A stretch of DNA of 64,000 bases, taken from NCBI RefSeq assembly GCF_003418935.1, contig NZ_QVMT01000010.1, forward strand, positions 62,001 to 126,000. Direction: 5' to 3'. Source of the DNA: Emticicia sp. C21 (GTDB taxonomy: Bacteria > Bacteroidota > Bacteroidia > Cytophagales > Spirosomataceae). Position numbers and translations under genes: made by a program. Every line of letters begins with the position of its first letter. The first letter of the stretch is position 1. Of the stretch, positions 43,106 through 51,762 are shown one piece after another. The notes beneath the pieces were generated by a model, which saw only the letters and a list, made by a program, of their open reading frames with translations, was not told where the DNA came from and did not search any database.

Positions 43106-45745
43106 CTACTCCACTGTCGATTCCGCTTCGGTTGATGCACCTGTACTCTCTCCTCCCTCACCGGCTTCCTCCTCTTCTTCATCGCGGATAATACGTGTAA
43201 CTGAAGCAATATCATCTGTTTCGTTCAAGCGGATAAGTCTTACACCTTGTGTATTACGGCCCATTACTCTTAAATCAGCTATCTTGATACGAATGGCGAT
43301 ACCATTTTTGGTGATAATCATTAAATCATCATCATCAGTTACTTCCTTAATCGCTACCAAAGTACCTGTTTTATCGGTAATATTTAAAGTTTTAACTCCT
43401 TTAGCACCTCTTGAAGTAATACGGTAATCATCTATATCTGAACGTTTTCCATAGCCTTTTTCTGATACCACTAATAATTGCGTATCGGCTCTTGAAACAC
43501 AAACCATTCCGATAACTTTGTCGTCCTCTTCGAGACTGATACCTCTTACGCCTGTGGCTGTGCGTCCCATTGGGCGTGTACCAGATTCGTGGAAACGAAC
43601 AACTTTACCGTTTTTGGCGGCTATTACTATATTATTATCTCCGTTGGTAAGCGCTACGTCTAAGAGATTATCTCCTTCATTAATATTAATAGCAATAATA
43701 CCTCCCTGACGTGGACGAGAATAGGCTTCCAGAAGTGTTTTCTTAACTGTACCGTCTTCTGTGCACATAACTATATAATTATTATTGATATAGTCTTCGT
43801 CAGTAAGTGTAGTTACGTTCAGAACGGCCTGAATTTTATCATCAGACTCAATATTAATCAGGTTTTGAATAGCTCTTCCTTTGGCAGTTTTCGACCCCTC
43901 CGGTATTTCAAATACCCTTAACCAGAACAATTTACCTTTCTTCGTGAAGAATAATAAATAATTATGATTAGTTGCCGCAAACAAATGCTCGGTGTAGTCT
44001 TCGTCTTTGGTTTTAACACCTCTTGAACCTGTACCCCCTCTACCTTGTGTTCTATATTCCTGTAGGGCTGTACGTTTGATATAGCCCTGATGCGAAATAG
44101 TAACCAGCATTTCATCATCCGGAATCATATCTTCTATACTGAATTCACCTGCCGCCATTTCAATTTTAGAACGTCTTTCATCACCGTAGCGAGATTTTAA
44201 CTCTGCTAATTCTTCTTTGATGATGGTACGTTTTCTTTCTTCAGAAGCTAAAATGGCGCGTAAGTCTTCAATCAGATTTTTGATTTCTTCAAACTCAGCA
44301 TTTATCTTATCTCTTTCTAATCCTACTAAACGTTGCAAACGCATATCCAAGATAGCTTTTGCCTGTATTTCGCTAAGGATATTTCCGCTTTCTGTATCTG
44401 CATTGAAAGTATCAACAATTTGCAAACGTATCAGACCTTCAGACAGGAATTTTTGCTTCTGCTCAGCAGTCATAAAATCACCTTGCATTAAACCATTTCT
44501 GGCTTCATCGGCATCTCTTGACCTGCGGATGAGTGTAATAACTGCATCGATATAATCTAGTGCAATTAAAAGACCTATTAAGATATGTGCTCTTTTCTCA
44601 GCTTCTTTTAAATCAAACTGTGTTCGTCTGGTAATAATCTCCAGACGATGCTCTACATAGTAGCGAATCATATCTTTCAGATTCAATGTAACCGGGCGCC
44701 CTTTTACAAGAGCCACGTTATTGATACTGAAAGATGATTGAAGCTGCGTGTATTTATAGAGATTGTTCAATACAACATTTGGTACGGCATCTTTACGTAG
44801 ATCATATACGATACGCATACCCTCTCTGTCCGACTCATCCCTGATGTCTGAAATTCCTTCAATTTTCTTTTCATTAATCAACTGAGCAGTTTTCTCAATC
44901 ATCATAGCCTTATTAACCATATAAGGAATCTCAGTCACTACAATCTGGTCTTTACCGGTCTTTGAGACTTCAAAATTAGCCACAGAGCGTAGCACAATAC
45001 GTCCACGTCCTGTTTCAAAAGCAGATTTTACACCACTGTATCCATATATAATCGCTCCTGTCGGGAAGTCAGGAGCTTTGATATAATGCATTAATTCTTC
45101 AACCGTAATATCATTATTATCAATATAAGAAGTGATGCCATCAACTACTTCTGATAAATTATGAGGGGCCATATTAGTAGCCATACCTACTGCAATACCT
45201 GCCGACCCGTTTAATAGTAAATTAGGGATTTTACCAGGCATCACTGATGGTTCCTCAAGGGAATCATCGAAGTTAGGCTGAAAATCAACAGTTTCTTTAT
45301 TGATATCGGCTAACAGTTCTTCTGCTATTCGTTTTAAACGTGCCTCGGTATAACGCATCGCTGCAGGTGAATCACCATCAACTGAACCGAAGTTACCCTG
45401 CCCGTCTACCAACGTATAACGCAAAGACCAATCCTGCGCCATACGAACCATCGTATCATATACTGATGAATCTCCATGAGGGTGATATTTACCAAGCACC
45501 TCTCCTACTATACGTGCTGATTTTTTATAAGGGCGATTGTGATATACGCCAAGTTCTGCCATACCGTACAATACACGGCGGTGAACGGGTTTCAGACCAT
45601 CTCTAACATCTGGCAAAGCACGTGAAATGATAACAGACATTGAATAATCAATGTATGCTCCACGCATTTCGTCTTCGATGTTGATTGGGATAATTGTGCC
45701 GTTGTTGGAAGATTCTGGGATTAGATTTTCTGTTTCCTCAGCCAT
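43106..45745 (-). CDS. gyrA: DNA gyrase subunit A
   Basis: The 879-residue protein has the breakage-reunion domain with catalytic Tyr132 ([10 protein letters not shown]) and the quinolone-resistance region [10 protein letters not shown], where Ser93 and Asp97 equal the drug-sensitive Ser83 and Asp87 of Escherichia coli. The C-terminal beta-pinwheel carries the GyrA box as QGRGGTG, which argues for gyrase and against ParC. The tail after about residue 850 is acidic ([11 protein letters not shown]). With GyrB it introduces negative supercoils. It is transcribed towards dif. Confidence 0.96.
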   Translation of the reverse strand: MAEETENLIPESSNNGTIIPINIEDEMRGAYIDYSMSVIISRALPDVRDGLKPVHRRVLYGMAELGVYHNRPYKKSARIVGEVLGKYHPHGDSSVYDTMVRMAQDWSLRYTLVDGQGNFGSVDGDSPAAMRYTEARLKRIAEELLADINKETVDFQPNFDDSLEEPSVMPGKIPNLLLNGSAGIAVGMATNMAPHNLSEVVDGITSYIDNNDITVEELMHYIKAPDFPTGAIIYGYSGVKSAFETGRGRIVLRSVANFEVSKTGKDQIVVTEIPYMVNKAMMIEKTAQLINEKKIEGISDIRDESDREGMRIVYDLRKDAVPNVVLNNLYKYTQLQSSFSINNVALVKGRPVTLNLKDMIRYYVEHRLEIITRRTQFDLKEAEKRAHILIGLLIALDYIDAVITLIRRSRDADEARNGLMQGDFMTAEQKQKFLSEGLIRLQIVDTFNADTESGNILSEIQAKAILDMRLQRLVGLERDKINAEFEEIKNLIEDLRAILASEERKRTIIKEELAELKSRYGDERRSKIEMAAGEFSIEDMIPDDEMLVTISHQGYIKRTALQEYRTQGRGGTGSRGVKTKDEDYTEHLFAATNHNYLLFFTKKGKLFWLRVFEIPEGSKTAKGRAIQNLINIESDDKIQAVLNVTTLTDEDYINNNYIVMCTEDGTVKKTLLEAYSRPRQGGIIAININEGDNLLDVALTNGDNNIVIAAKNGKVVRFHESGTRPMGRTATGVRGISLEEDDKVIGMVCVSRADTQLLVVSEKGYGKRSDIDDYRITSRGAKGVKTLNITDKTGTLVAIKEVTDDDDLMIITKNGIAIRIKIADLRVMGRNTQGVRLIRLNETDDIASVTRIIRDEEEEEAGEGGESTGASTEAESTVE

Positions 45746-46046
45746 TAGCCTTTAAATTTACTTTTTTTAGAAGGATAAATATAACTATTTAACTAAATCG
45801 TTGTACTATTCTTAATAGTATTTATACAAATTTAATAAAATTATCCTTCAATAACAAAGGTTTTACGCATTAATATCGCAAAAGACAAAAAGCATAATAC
45901 TACTTATATAAATTATACAAATGTACCATATTATACTTTTTATAATATAGAACGTTATATTTATAATAATATGTATGAATCAATAAAGCCAATTAAACAA
46001 TCAATATAATTATTTTAAGACAAGTCAACCCATTTATCGGAATGAG

Positions 46047-46081
46047 ACTAAAAATTATAGGATAAAAGAAAGATTAGCTTA
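46047..46081. repeat. Dispersed 35-base repeat, copy 2
   Basis: Agrees at 31 of 35 positions with 41767-41801. Like the first copy it lies close to a terminator hairpin. Confidence 0.6.
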
Positions 46082-46108
46082 ATAATATTTATTCTATAAA
46101 AATGACCT

Positions 46109-46159
46109 AATATAGAAAAGGCTTAGAAGCGATAGATGCTTCTAAGCCTTTTCTATATT
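46109..46159 (-). terminator. Terminator with a 22-bp perfect stem
   Basis: 46109-46130 and 46138-46159 are perfect reverse complements separated by GATAGAT. The arms contain AAAAGGCTTAGAAGC. It lies 11 bases beyond the stop of the minus-strand lipoprotein gene. The stem is far longer than that of an ordinary terminator. Confidence 0.75.
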
Positions 46160-46170
46160 GTTATCTAATC

Positions 46171-46470
46171 TTATCTTCTCCAGTGCCCTTTTCTATACAT
46201 ATATCCTCTTGGGGTTTGAACATATCTACTTGGCACCCATACTTTTCTATATCGTGGAGCTGGCCTATAATAACCATTTCTCCAGGTATATACTCCTCCT
46301 CTGGCTACATAATGTCCGGGAATCCAGACATAAGATGGAGAGGGTGGAGTTGGCATGGTTTCAACTACGGCTGCCGGTGGTGGAGTAGTTACAATCTCAC
46401 CTGAGCAGCTAGCCAATCCTATTGGGAGTACTAACACTCCCAATAGAAATAGTTTATTCAATGTTTTCAT
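46171..46470 (-). CDS. YXWXGXW-repeat lipoprotein
   Basis: The 99-residue protein has a lipoprotein signal (LLGVLVLPIGLASC, Cys at residue 22), a Pro/Thr/Val-rich linker and a domain rich in Tyr, Trp, Arg and Gly with repeats such as YVWIPGHYV, YTWRNGYYR, KVWVPSRYV and KGHWRR. These match the YXWXGXW repeat family of small surface lipoproteins, whose function is unknown. It is followed by an unusually long terminator stem. Confidence 0.8.
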   Translation of the reverse strand: MKTLNKLFLLGVLVLPIGLASCSGEIVTTPPPAAVVETMPTPPSPSYVWIPGHYVARGGVYTWRNGYYRPAPRYRKVWVPSRYVQTPRGYMYRKGHWRR

Positions 46471-46594
46471 GGCTTTATTAATTTAAAAACCCAGTAGCTT
46501 TATCAGTAGCTTGGTTTCCTATCGTTTACAAATCTTTAAGCTTATTATAAAGGACTTGCATTTATTGTCAATCTCACATACTCACATGGCTGAG

Positions 46595-46975
46595 TTAATC
46601 CACTCTTGACTGGTCTTCATCTTCAGAATCATCCTGTACTAAATCGGTATTTACTTCATCTGAATGATTATCTCCACCCAAACTATAGTAGTTATTCTCT
46701 TCGTCTTCCAGACCCATGTCTTCTCCTTCGTCATCAAATTCTGAACCGGGAACATCCAGATCATCTCCTGTTCCCTGATGATCATAATCGCTTTCGTTCC
46801 ACTCGTTACGGGTTTTATCGTTGGGCTCCTTGAGTTTATCTATATTTTCAGGATCAATATTATCTTCCTTAACCCCTCTGCTATAAATATCTTCAGACGC
46901 CGGATATAAAGGGTAACCCGGGAATTCCGTTTCAGTTCCTTCTTTTTTTCCCTTAGGATCTTGATCAGTTTTCAT
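46595..46975 (-). CDS. Acidic soluble protein of unknown function
   Basis: The 126-residue protein is about one third Asp and Glu with no hydrophobic core, so it is probably largely disordered. It starts KTDQDPKGKKEGTETEFPGYPLYPASEDIY, where the FPGYPLYPASEDIY stretch looks conserved among Bacteroidota proteins of this kind, and ends in strings of Asp/Glu with Asn and Gly. No function is known to me. Its strong Shine-Dalgarno sequence is unusual here. It lies 24 bases after the 110-residue membrane protein gene, probably in one transcript. Confidence 0.75.
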   Translation of the reverse strand: MKTDQDPKGKKEGTETEFPGYPLYPASEDIYSRGVKEDNIDPENIDKLKEPNDKTRNEWNESDYDHQGTGDDLDVPGSEFDDEGEDMGLEDEENNYYSLGGDNHSDEVNTDLVQDDSEDEDQSRVD

Positions 46976-46979
46976 AACT

Positions 46980-46985
46980 CCTCCT
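46980..46985 (-). promoter_or_regulatory. Strong Shine-Dalgarno sequence of the acidic protein gene
   Basis: On the minus strand AGGAGG lies four bases before the ATG. Such a perfect sequence is rare in this window, where most genes have AT-rich leaders. Confidence 0.7.
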
Positions 46986-46999
46986 TCTCTTAAAAACTA

Positions 47000-47332
47000 T
47001 TATAATAAAAGGATTAAAAGCAAAATCACAATCAAGGCACCAGCAGAAATATATACCCCGCCGCCGATCTGAGCTGCTTGCGCTTTTAATGCTCTTACTT
47101 CTTTACGTAATGCTCTTTTTTCTTTGGCAGTCATTTCTGACTTGTCCATTGCTTTAATTTCTTCTAATCTTGACAAAATGATTTTGCCCTCCTCTGAGGC
47201 CATCAATTTTTCTGTCTTTGACATTTTAGCTGGGTTTTCTGTTGTAGCAGATGGATTAGCAGCACTTGCATTGATACTAATAAATAAAGTTAAAACTAGT
47301 GCTACAAGCGAAGAACAAACATTCTTTTTCAT
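47000..47332 (-). CDS. Small membrane protein with coiled-coil segment
   Basis: The 110-residue protein has an N-terminal signal (LVALVLTLFISINASA), a charged helical part with heptad character (about residues 36-85, EKLMASEEGKIILSRLEEIKAMDK, KEKRALRKEVRALKAQ) and a C-terminal hydrophobic helix (GGVYISAGALIVILLLILLL). Proteins of this layout are common and unnamed in Bacteroidota. The topology puts the coiled coil in the periplasm with a C-terminal membrane anchor. It leads a row of three small envelope or acidic proteins. Confidence 0.75.
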   Translation of the reverse strand: MKKNVCSSLVALVLTLFISINASAANPSATTENPAKMSKTEKLMASEEGKIILSRLEEIKAMDKSEMTAKEKRALRKEVRALKAQAAQIGGGVYISAGALIVILLLILLL

Positions 47333-47599
47333 GGCTTTAATAATTTAAGTTATTATGGAATTAATTAGTTGCTAAATACATTAGAGTTAATTTTCTTATG
47401 TTATTAACTGTTTGTATTTGGTATACAATGCAAAAAAAAATAAGCCATAGCCATAAACCCGATTATTGGCAATTCTTGAAATAATTATTGTAGAATAAAT
47501 TACCCAACAAAATGAATGAGGCCACTTAAAAGTAAATTAAGTGGGAATGGTATGAATGATCGATACTTTTAAAAGCTTTTATTTGCGCTCATCAAGAAA

Positions 47600-48340
47600 T
47601 TACTTTAATAAATCAGGACGTCTTTCTTGTGTGCGTTTGATAGATTGTTCCAAACGCCAATCGTTGATTTTCTTTTCGTGTCCTGATAAGAGAACATCAG
47701 GCACTTTTATTCCTTCAAATTGTGCCGGTCTTGTATAAACCGGTGGGGCCAATAGATTATCCTGAAAAGAATCAGTTAAAGCCGAGGTTTCGTCATTCAG
47801 AACTCCGGGAATTAGCCTGATAATGGCGTCTGAAATAACTGCTGCAGGTAATTCCCCTCCAGACAATACGTAATCTCCTATTGAAATTTCTTTCGTAATA
47901 AAGACTTGTCTAACTCGCTCGTCTATACCTTTATAATGGCCGCAAAGAATAATCAGATTTTTAGTCATCGACAATCGGTTGGCAGTCTTCTGATCAAAGA
48001 CATCACCATCGGGGGTCATATAAATAATTTCTTCATAAGTTCTGAATGATTGTAAATGGCGGATACACCTGGCAATGGGTTCGATTCCCAATACCATCCC
48101 GGCACCACCGCCAAATGCATAATCATCTACCTGACGATGTTTGTTTTCAGAATAATCTCTCAAGTCATGAATAACAACCTCTGCAAGACCTGCGTCTTTC
48201 GCCCGTTTCAAAATAGAATGGTCGAAATAGCTATCTAACAAACGAGGAACGCATGAGATAATGTCAATGCGAATCCCGCCATCGCTACTATCGATGTTAT
48301 TACTTAATTGATTTGTATTTTCTTTATTCTGAGTTTCCAT
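47600..48340 (-). CDS. trmD: tRNA (guanine-37-N1)-methyltransferase
   Basis: The 246-residue protein contains the TrmD core: [41 protein letters not shown] and the SAM-knot segment [22 protein letters not shown]. It methylates G37 next to the anticodon, which prevents frameshifting. The N-terminus is about 20 residues longer than usual ([21 protein letters not shown]); no later start codon fits, so the extension is probably real. It is the third gene of rpsP-rimM-trmD and begins six bases after rimM ends. Confidence 0.95.
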   Translation of the reverse strand: METQNKENTNQLSNNIDSSDGGIRIDIISCVPRLLDSYFDHSILKRAKDAGLAEVVIHDLRDYSENKHRQVDDYAFGGGAGMVLGIEPIARCIRHLQSFRTYEEIIYMTPDGDVFDQKTANRLSMTKNLIILCGHYKGIDERVRQVFITKEISIGDYVLSGGELPAAVISDAIIRLIPGVLNDETSALTDSFQDNLLAPPVYTRPAQFEGIKVPDVLLSGHEKKINDWRLEQSIKRTQERRPDLLK

Positions 48341-48346
48341 ATCTAC

Positions 48347-48925
48347 TTACTGGTGTTCTCCTGTATCATCAGCATCGTCAGGGGATTGCGATGTATTATC
48401 TTCCAAATATATTTCTAACAATCCTTCTGGAAGATTGGTATAAAGCTCTTTTTTCTCTCTATCTACAGTCTTTACAATATCATCATCAATTGGAATCAAT
48501 ACTTCTTTGCCTTCATATTGCATGGCTATCAGGTCTTGCCTGTCTGATGTATAAACAGCCAGTACCTTTCCTAGTTTGCCTTTTATCTCATCTACCACAT
48601 CATAATCAATAATTTCGTGATAATAGAATTGATCGTCATCCTCTAACTCAGGTAAACTATCTTCTGGCAGGTAAATATCACAATTTACCAGTTTGCTAGC
48701 TGCTTCAATTGTATCAATATCCTCAAACTTAATAATAGATTTATTAGGTCTGATCTGGATTTCTTCCACAAAATGTGGTACCAGTTCTCCTTTTATTTCT
48801 AATAAAACAGAGTCTAGTTCTTCATACTCCTCAGGATAGTCAACATCCAACCAGATAGCTAACTCTCCTTTAAGACCATGCGTCTTGGTTATTTTTCCTA
48901 ATAAATAGCAATCCTCTTTGGTCAT
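48347..48925 (-). CDS. rimM: Ribosome maturation factor RimM
   Basis: The 192-residue protein has the two beta-barrel domains of RimM: YLLGKITKTHGLKGELAIW at the start and the PRC-like barrel after residue 100 (VVDEIKGKLGKVLAVY, VLIPIDDDIVKTVDREKKELYTNLPEGLLEIY). It helps the 30S head to mature, binding S19. The last 17 residues are acidic and disordered. A terminator-like hairpin separates it from rpsP upstream. Confidence 0.94.
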   Translation of the reverse strand: MTKEDCYLLGKITKTHGLKGELAIWLDVDYPEEYEELDSVLLEIKGELVPHFVEEIQIRPNKSIIKFEDIDTIEAASKLVNCDIYLPEDSLPELEDDDQFYYHEIIDYDVVDEIKGKLGKVLAVYTSDRQDLIAMQYEGKEVLIPIDDDIVKTVDREKKELYTNLPEGLLEIYLEDNTSQSPDDADDTGEHQ

Positions 48926-48943
48926 GTCTTTATTGAGTTTAAT

Positions 48944-48972
48944 ATAAAAATCCCCGCTTTTGGGCGAGGATT
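48944..48972 (-). terminator. Terminator or attenuator between rpsP and rimM
   Basis: On the minus strand AATCCTCGC pairs with GCGGGGATT (one G-U pair) around a six-base loop, followed by a T-rich run. It lies inside a gene row that is usually one operon, so it probably lowers rimM-trmD expression relative to rpsP. Confidence 0.7.
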
Positions 48973-49004
48973 CTCTATCATTTCATTTAGAATATCTATC
49001 TAAA

Positions 49005-49562
49005 TTATGCTTCTGTTGATTCTTCAGTAGTTTCAGCTGCTGGATTTTCTTCCGTTGCTTCTTCCGATGCTGTAGCTTCTTCTGCTTTAGCTGCAGCTTC
49101 AGCATCTGCTATCGCTTTTTGTTTAGCAGCTTCCATATCCGCACGTTTTTTACGTTCCGCTTCTAAGGCCGCTTGTTTCACAGCATCTTTACCTTGTGTC
49201 AATTTAGCTATTCTTGACTCACGTTTTTCTTGTTTGTCTTTCGACCATGATTCGAAACGTGCATCAGCAACTTCTTGCGTGATAGCGCCTTTATCAACAC
49301 CTACTTGTAAATGTTTTTTGAACATTATACCTTTTACAGACAAGATTTTGCGGGTAGTATCTGTTGGTTCAGCACCAACCATTAACCAATACAAAGCTCT
49401 GTCGTCTTTCAATGTAATACCCGCTGGGGTAGATTGAGGATTATACTGACCCAATTTCTCAATAAACTTACCATCACGTGGTGAGCGAGCGTCAGCTACC
49501 ACGATATCGTATAATGGTGCTTTCTTACGTCCTCTTTTTGCTAATCTGATTTTAACTGCCAT
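49005..49562 (-). CDS. rpsP: 30S ribosomal protein S16 with acidic C-terminal extension
   Basis: Residues 1-80 are ordinary S16 (VKIRLAKRGRKKAPLYDIVVADARSPRDGKFIEKLGQYNP and ALYWLMVGAEPTDTTRKILS). About 100 further residues follow, first Lys-rich, then Ala/Glu-rich with coiled-coil character (AEAAAKAEEATASEEATEE). Long S16 tails of this type are common in Bacteroidota; their role is unknown. S16 helps 16S rRNA fold. It is the first gene of the rpsP-rimM-trmD row. Confidence 0.96.
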   Translation of the reverse strand: MAVKIRLAKRGRKKAPLYDIVVADARSPRDGKFIEKLGQYNPQSTPAGITLKDDRALYWLMVGAEPTDTTRKILSVKGIMFKKHLQVGVDKGAITQEVADARFESWSKDKQEKRESRIAKLTQGKDAVKQAALEAERKKRADMEAAKQKAIADAEAAAKAEEATASEEATEENPAAETTEESTEA

Positions 49563-49615
49563 TTTATTTGTGTTTTTATGGGGAGCCCGTCCCCTTTCCG
49601 CATTTTTTGGGACTG

Positions 49616-49645
49616 CAAAAGTACAAAAAAACCTTATTAAATCAA
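49616..49645 (-). promoter_or_regulatory. Promoter of rpsP
   Basis: TTG (49645-49643), 19 bases and TACTTTTG (49623-49616) on the minus strand. The -33 box lies in the loop of the rnpB terminator. The leader contains GTCCC and GGGAC, which can pair about 30 bases before the start. Confidence 0.65.
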
Positions 49646-49664
49646 AGTTTCATAAGGTTTTTTT
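49625..49664 (-). terminator. Intrinsic terminator of rnpB
   Basis: 49625-49637 (A run, then CCTTAT) and 49652-49664 (ATAAGG, then a T run) are reverse complements: a 13-bp stem with a 14-base loop and a T-tract on the minus strand, about 60 bases beyond the rnpB 3' end. Confidence 0.8.
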
Positions 49665-49721
49665 GTAAATTACCCTTTCGGGATATATGTCTCTCTGTAA
49701 AAATATTATATAGTAAAGAAG

Positions 49722-50127
49722 AAGTAAGCCTATAAGCCGAATTCTGTCTTCAATAATTACCACAAGGATACCTATTAAAGTCTTATCATTTATCTGGAAT
49801 AGTAGTTGCCTATTATTTCTATCAACCTACCCTCCGACTCAGACGAGCAGCCTTTTAAACAACCTTTCGATTGCTATTCGTCGGTTTATTTGGTCTTTCA
49901 GTTCATGAGGTTTACCATGCCTCGTTTGTCACCAAACAAGCGGTAGGCTCTTACTCTACCTTTTCACCCTTACCCGAAGGCGGTATATTTTCTGTGGCAC
50001 TGGCTGTAGATAATCAATCGCTTGGTTATCCCCTACCCGTTAGGTAGCATGATGCTCTGTACTGTTCGGACTTTCCTCAACTTCATAGGGTTGCCCCTCA
50101 AAGCAGCGATAAGACGACTTACTTTTT
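49722..50127 (-). ncRNA. rnpB: RNase P RNA (class A)
   Basis: On the minus strand the conserved blocks are all present: GAGGAAAGTCCGAACA near the 5' side, AGGGTGAAAAGGTAGAGTAA in the middle and GAAGACAGAATTCGGCTTAT near the 3' end. The outermost P1 helix pairs AAGTAAG (50124-50118) with CTTACTT (49728-49722). The RNA, about 400 bases, is the catalytic part of RNase P, which trims tRNA 5' ends. A perfect promoter lies directly upstream and a terminator downstream. Confidence 0.95.
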
Positions 50128-50134
50128 CTTTCTA

Positions 50135-50165
50135 CAAAGGTAATTGATACTTATTTATGGAGCAA
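50135..50165 (-). promoter_or_regulatory. Promoter of rnpB
   Basis: TTG (50165-50163), 20 bases, TACCTTTG (50142-50135) on the minus strand. The predicted start site, near 50128, agrees with the 5' end deduced from P1 pairing. Confidence 0.8.
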
Positions 50166-50282
50166 TATTTTTGATTCTTGACTCCGCTTAATCATAAATT
50201 CATCAGGAAAATATGACTAAGTGGTATCATATTAAAATTTCGCCAAATAACCTTTATTTAATTTTTATGCGAAATAATCTAA

Positions 50283-51689
50283 TTATAAACCCTCAACTTT
50301 TAATTCTACTTTTCCTTTTGCCAAAACTACCGCTACAATACTTGTCGGAGTCAGATAAACTTTATCAGGTATAACGCTCTCAATTTTTCCGCTTAGCTTC
50401 ACTCCTTTTCTGTATTCGCTATTCATGGCCGCTTCAACATTTTGTTTGGCATAGCCTAATAGTTCGTCAACGGGCAATCCATATTCGTCTTCAATCATCT
50501 TTACCATTCTTCCCTCCAATACCCAGGCTGCTGCTTTGGCCAATATATTTTTTGTCTTTATATCAAATTGTGTATTGCTTAATACGATACTTTTTCTAGC
50601 TGGATTATATACCGGAATTCCTTTGATATAAATTGTTCCTTTCAGATTTCCTTTCACATCGGCCTTAATTACCAGGTATTCATCACTTCCATAAATATCC
50701 AAATCTGTGATTTCTATTTTGTATTTACCCTCTTTGAAATCGTAAGATTTACCGATGAACATTTTTTTTGCTACAGTTGCTGCTTCTACGAATGGTACAT
50801 CACTCATTAAGCCAACCTGAAAGTCATTCGGGATAGTTGGGACTAATTTTAGATTAGGTACACTACTTACCGAAAAAGGTCCAAAAGGTTTTTCGCCTGT
50901 AATAGTTTCTGTATAAGCCTTGATACCCAATACTGACTTCACGCTTCTTCCGGCTGTTGCTAATGGAGTCATGAAAATTTCCAAGGGCGTGATTCTTACC
51001 CAGGTTCTATATTCTTCTGAAACGACATAAGGTTGTAAGGCTGCATTCCATGCCTGAACTACGTAAGGTTTGATGCTCATATTTTTCGATACAGCATCAT
51101 CAATAGACTTGGCGAATTTTGAGTGATTGTTATTAATTATTTTCCCTACAATGAAATCAAGAGGCACATCGAAGCCTATGTTTACTTTAGGCTTTGTAAT
51201 CCAGTCATACCCATTAGGCGTAGTAAATGTTTGTACAGCCCAATCGGGTCTAATGGTAAATCTGGTAGAGAATTTCAAATTCATTTCAAATTCAAGCGGA
51301 ATATATTTCATCAAACCAAAAGCGCCAATGCCTTGTTCAGCCCAAATCTTCAACGGCACTGTAAAATCAAACACATCGTTTGTCGCTGCTGTGATTATAA
51401 TATTTGACTTCTTCCAGACCTTACATTTGAAATTATCATTATTCCCATCTGTATAACTATTATCCTCATAAATAAGACCTGCGATAGAAGCATTGATTTG
51501 TCGCTCAATGTCATTCATCGAAATATCAAATGGGATACTGATATTTGAAAAGACTTTTTGCACTTTAACTGTATCTTGTAAGTATTTTTCTTCAGGAGCT
51601 TCTGGGTTAGCTTTTTGGGCACTAACTTCTAAAAGTGGATAAAGAACTACGATTATAATCAAACAAACAGAAATTGTGAACTTTTTCAT
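50283..51689 (-). CDS. DUF4403 family protein
   Basis: The start is the ATG of MKKFTISVCLIIIVVLYPLLEVSAQ, a signal peptide; the frame runs 44 codons further upstream over the end of the neighbouring gene and is not likely to be coding there. The 468 residues match the DUF4403 family (NISIPFDISMNDIERQINASI, IRPDWAVQTFTTPNGYDW and a C-terminal LSGKIESVIPDKVYLTPTSIVAVVLAKGKVEL), whose members look like secreted lipid-binding beta-rich proteins without a proven function. It is likely periplasmic. Confidence 0.82.
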   Translation of the reverse strand: MKKFTISVCLIIIVVLYPLLEVSAQKANPEAPEEKYLQDTVKVQKVFSNISIPFDISMNDIERQINASIAGLIYEDNSYTDGNNDNFKCKVWKKSNIIITAATNDVFDFTVPLKIWAEQGIGAFGLMKYIPLEFEMNLKFSTRFTIRPDWAVQTFTTPNGYDWITKPKVNIGFDVPLDFIVGKIINNNHSKFAKSIDDAVSKNMSIKPYVVQAWNAALQPYVVSEEYRTWVRITPLEIFMTPLATAGRSVKSVLGIKAYTETITGEKPFGPFSVSSVPNLKLVPTIPNDFQVGLMSDVPFVEAATVAKKMFIGKSYDFKEGKYKIEITDLDIYGSDEYLVIKADVKGNLKGTIYIKGIPVYNPARKSIVLSNTQFDIKTKNILAKAAAWVLEGRMVKMIEDEYGLPVDELLGYAKQNVEAAMNSEYRKGVKLSGKIESVIPDKVYLTPTSIVAVVLAKGKVELKVEGL

Positions 51690-51762
51690 TATGATTGTTA
51701 ATTGAAAATCATGTGCAAAACGCACAAAGCAGAAAAAAATTATCGTTTTAGATATTAAACAA

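Larger units (their letters stand above)
45746..46170. other. Intergenic region upstream of gyrA
   Basis: No gene is seen. The stretch is AT-rich and should hold the gyrA promoter, though no clear TAnnTTTG is found. It also contains copy 2 of the dispersed repeat and the terminator of the small lipoprotein gene. Confidence 0.6.

Noticed and set aside
44217-44555. A 112-codon plus-strand frame inside gyrA
   Set aside because: It lies wholly opposite the well-conserved gyrA coding sequence.
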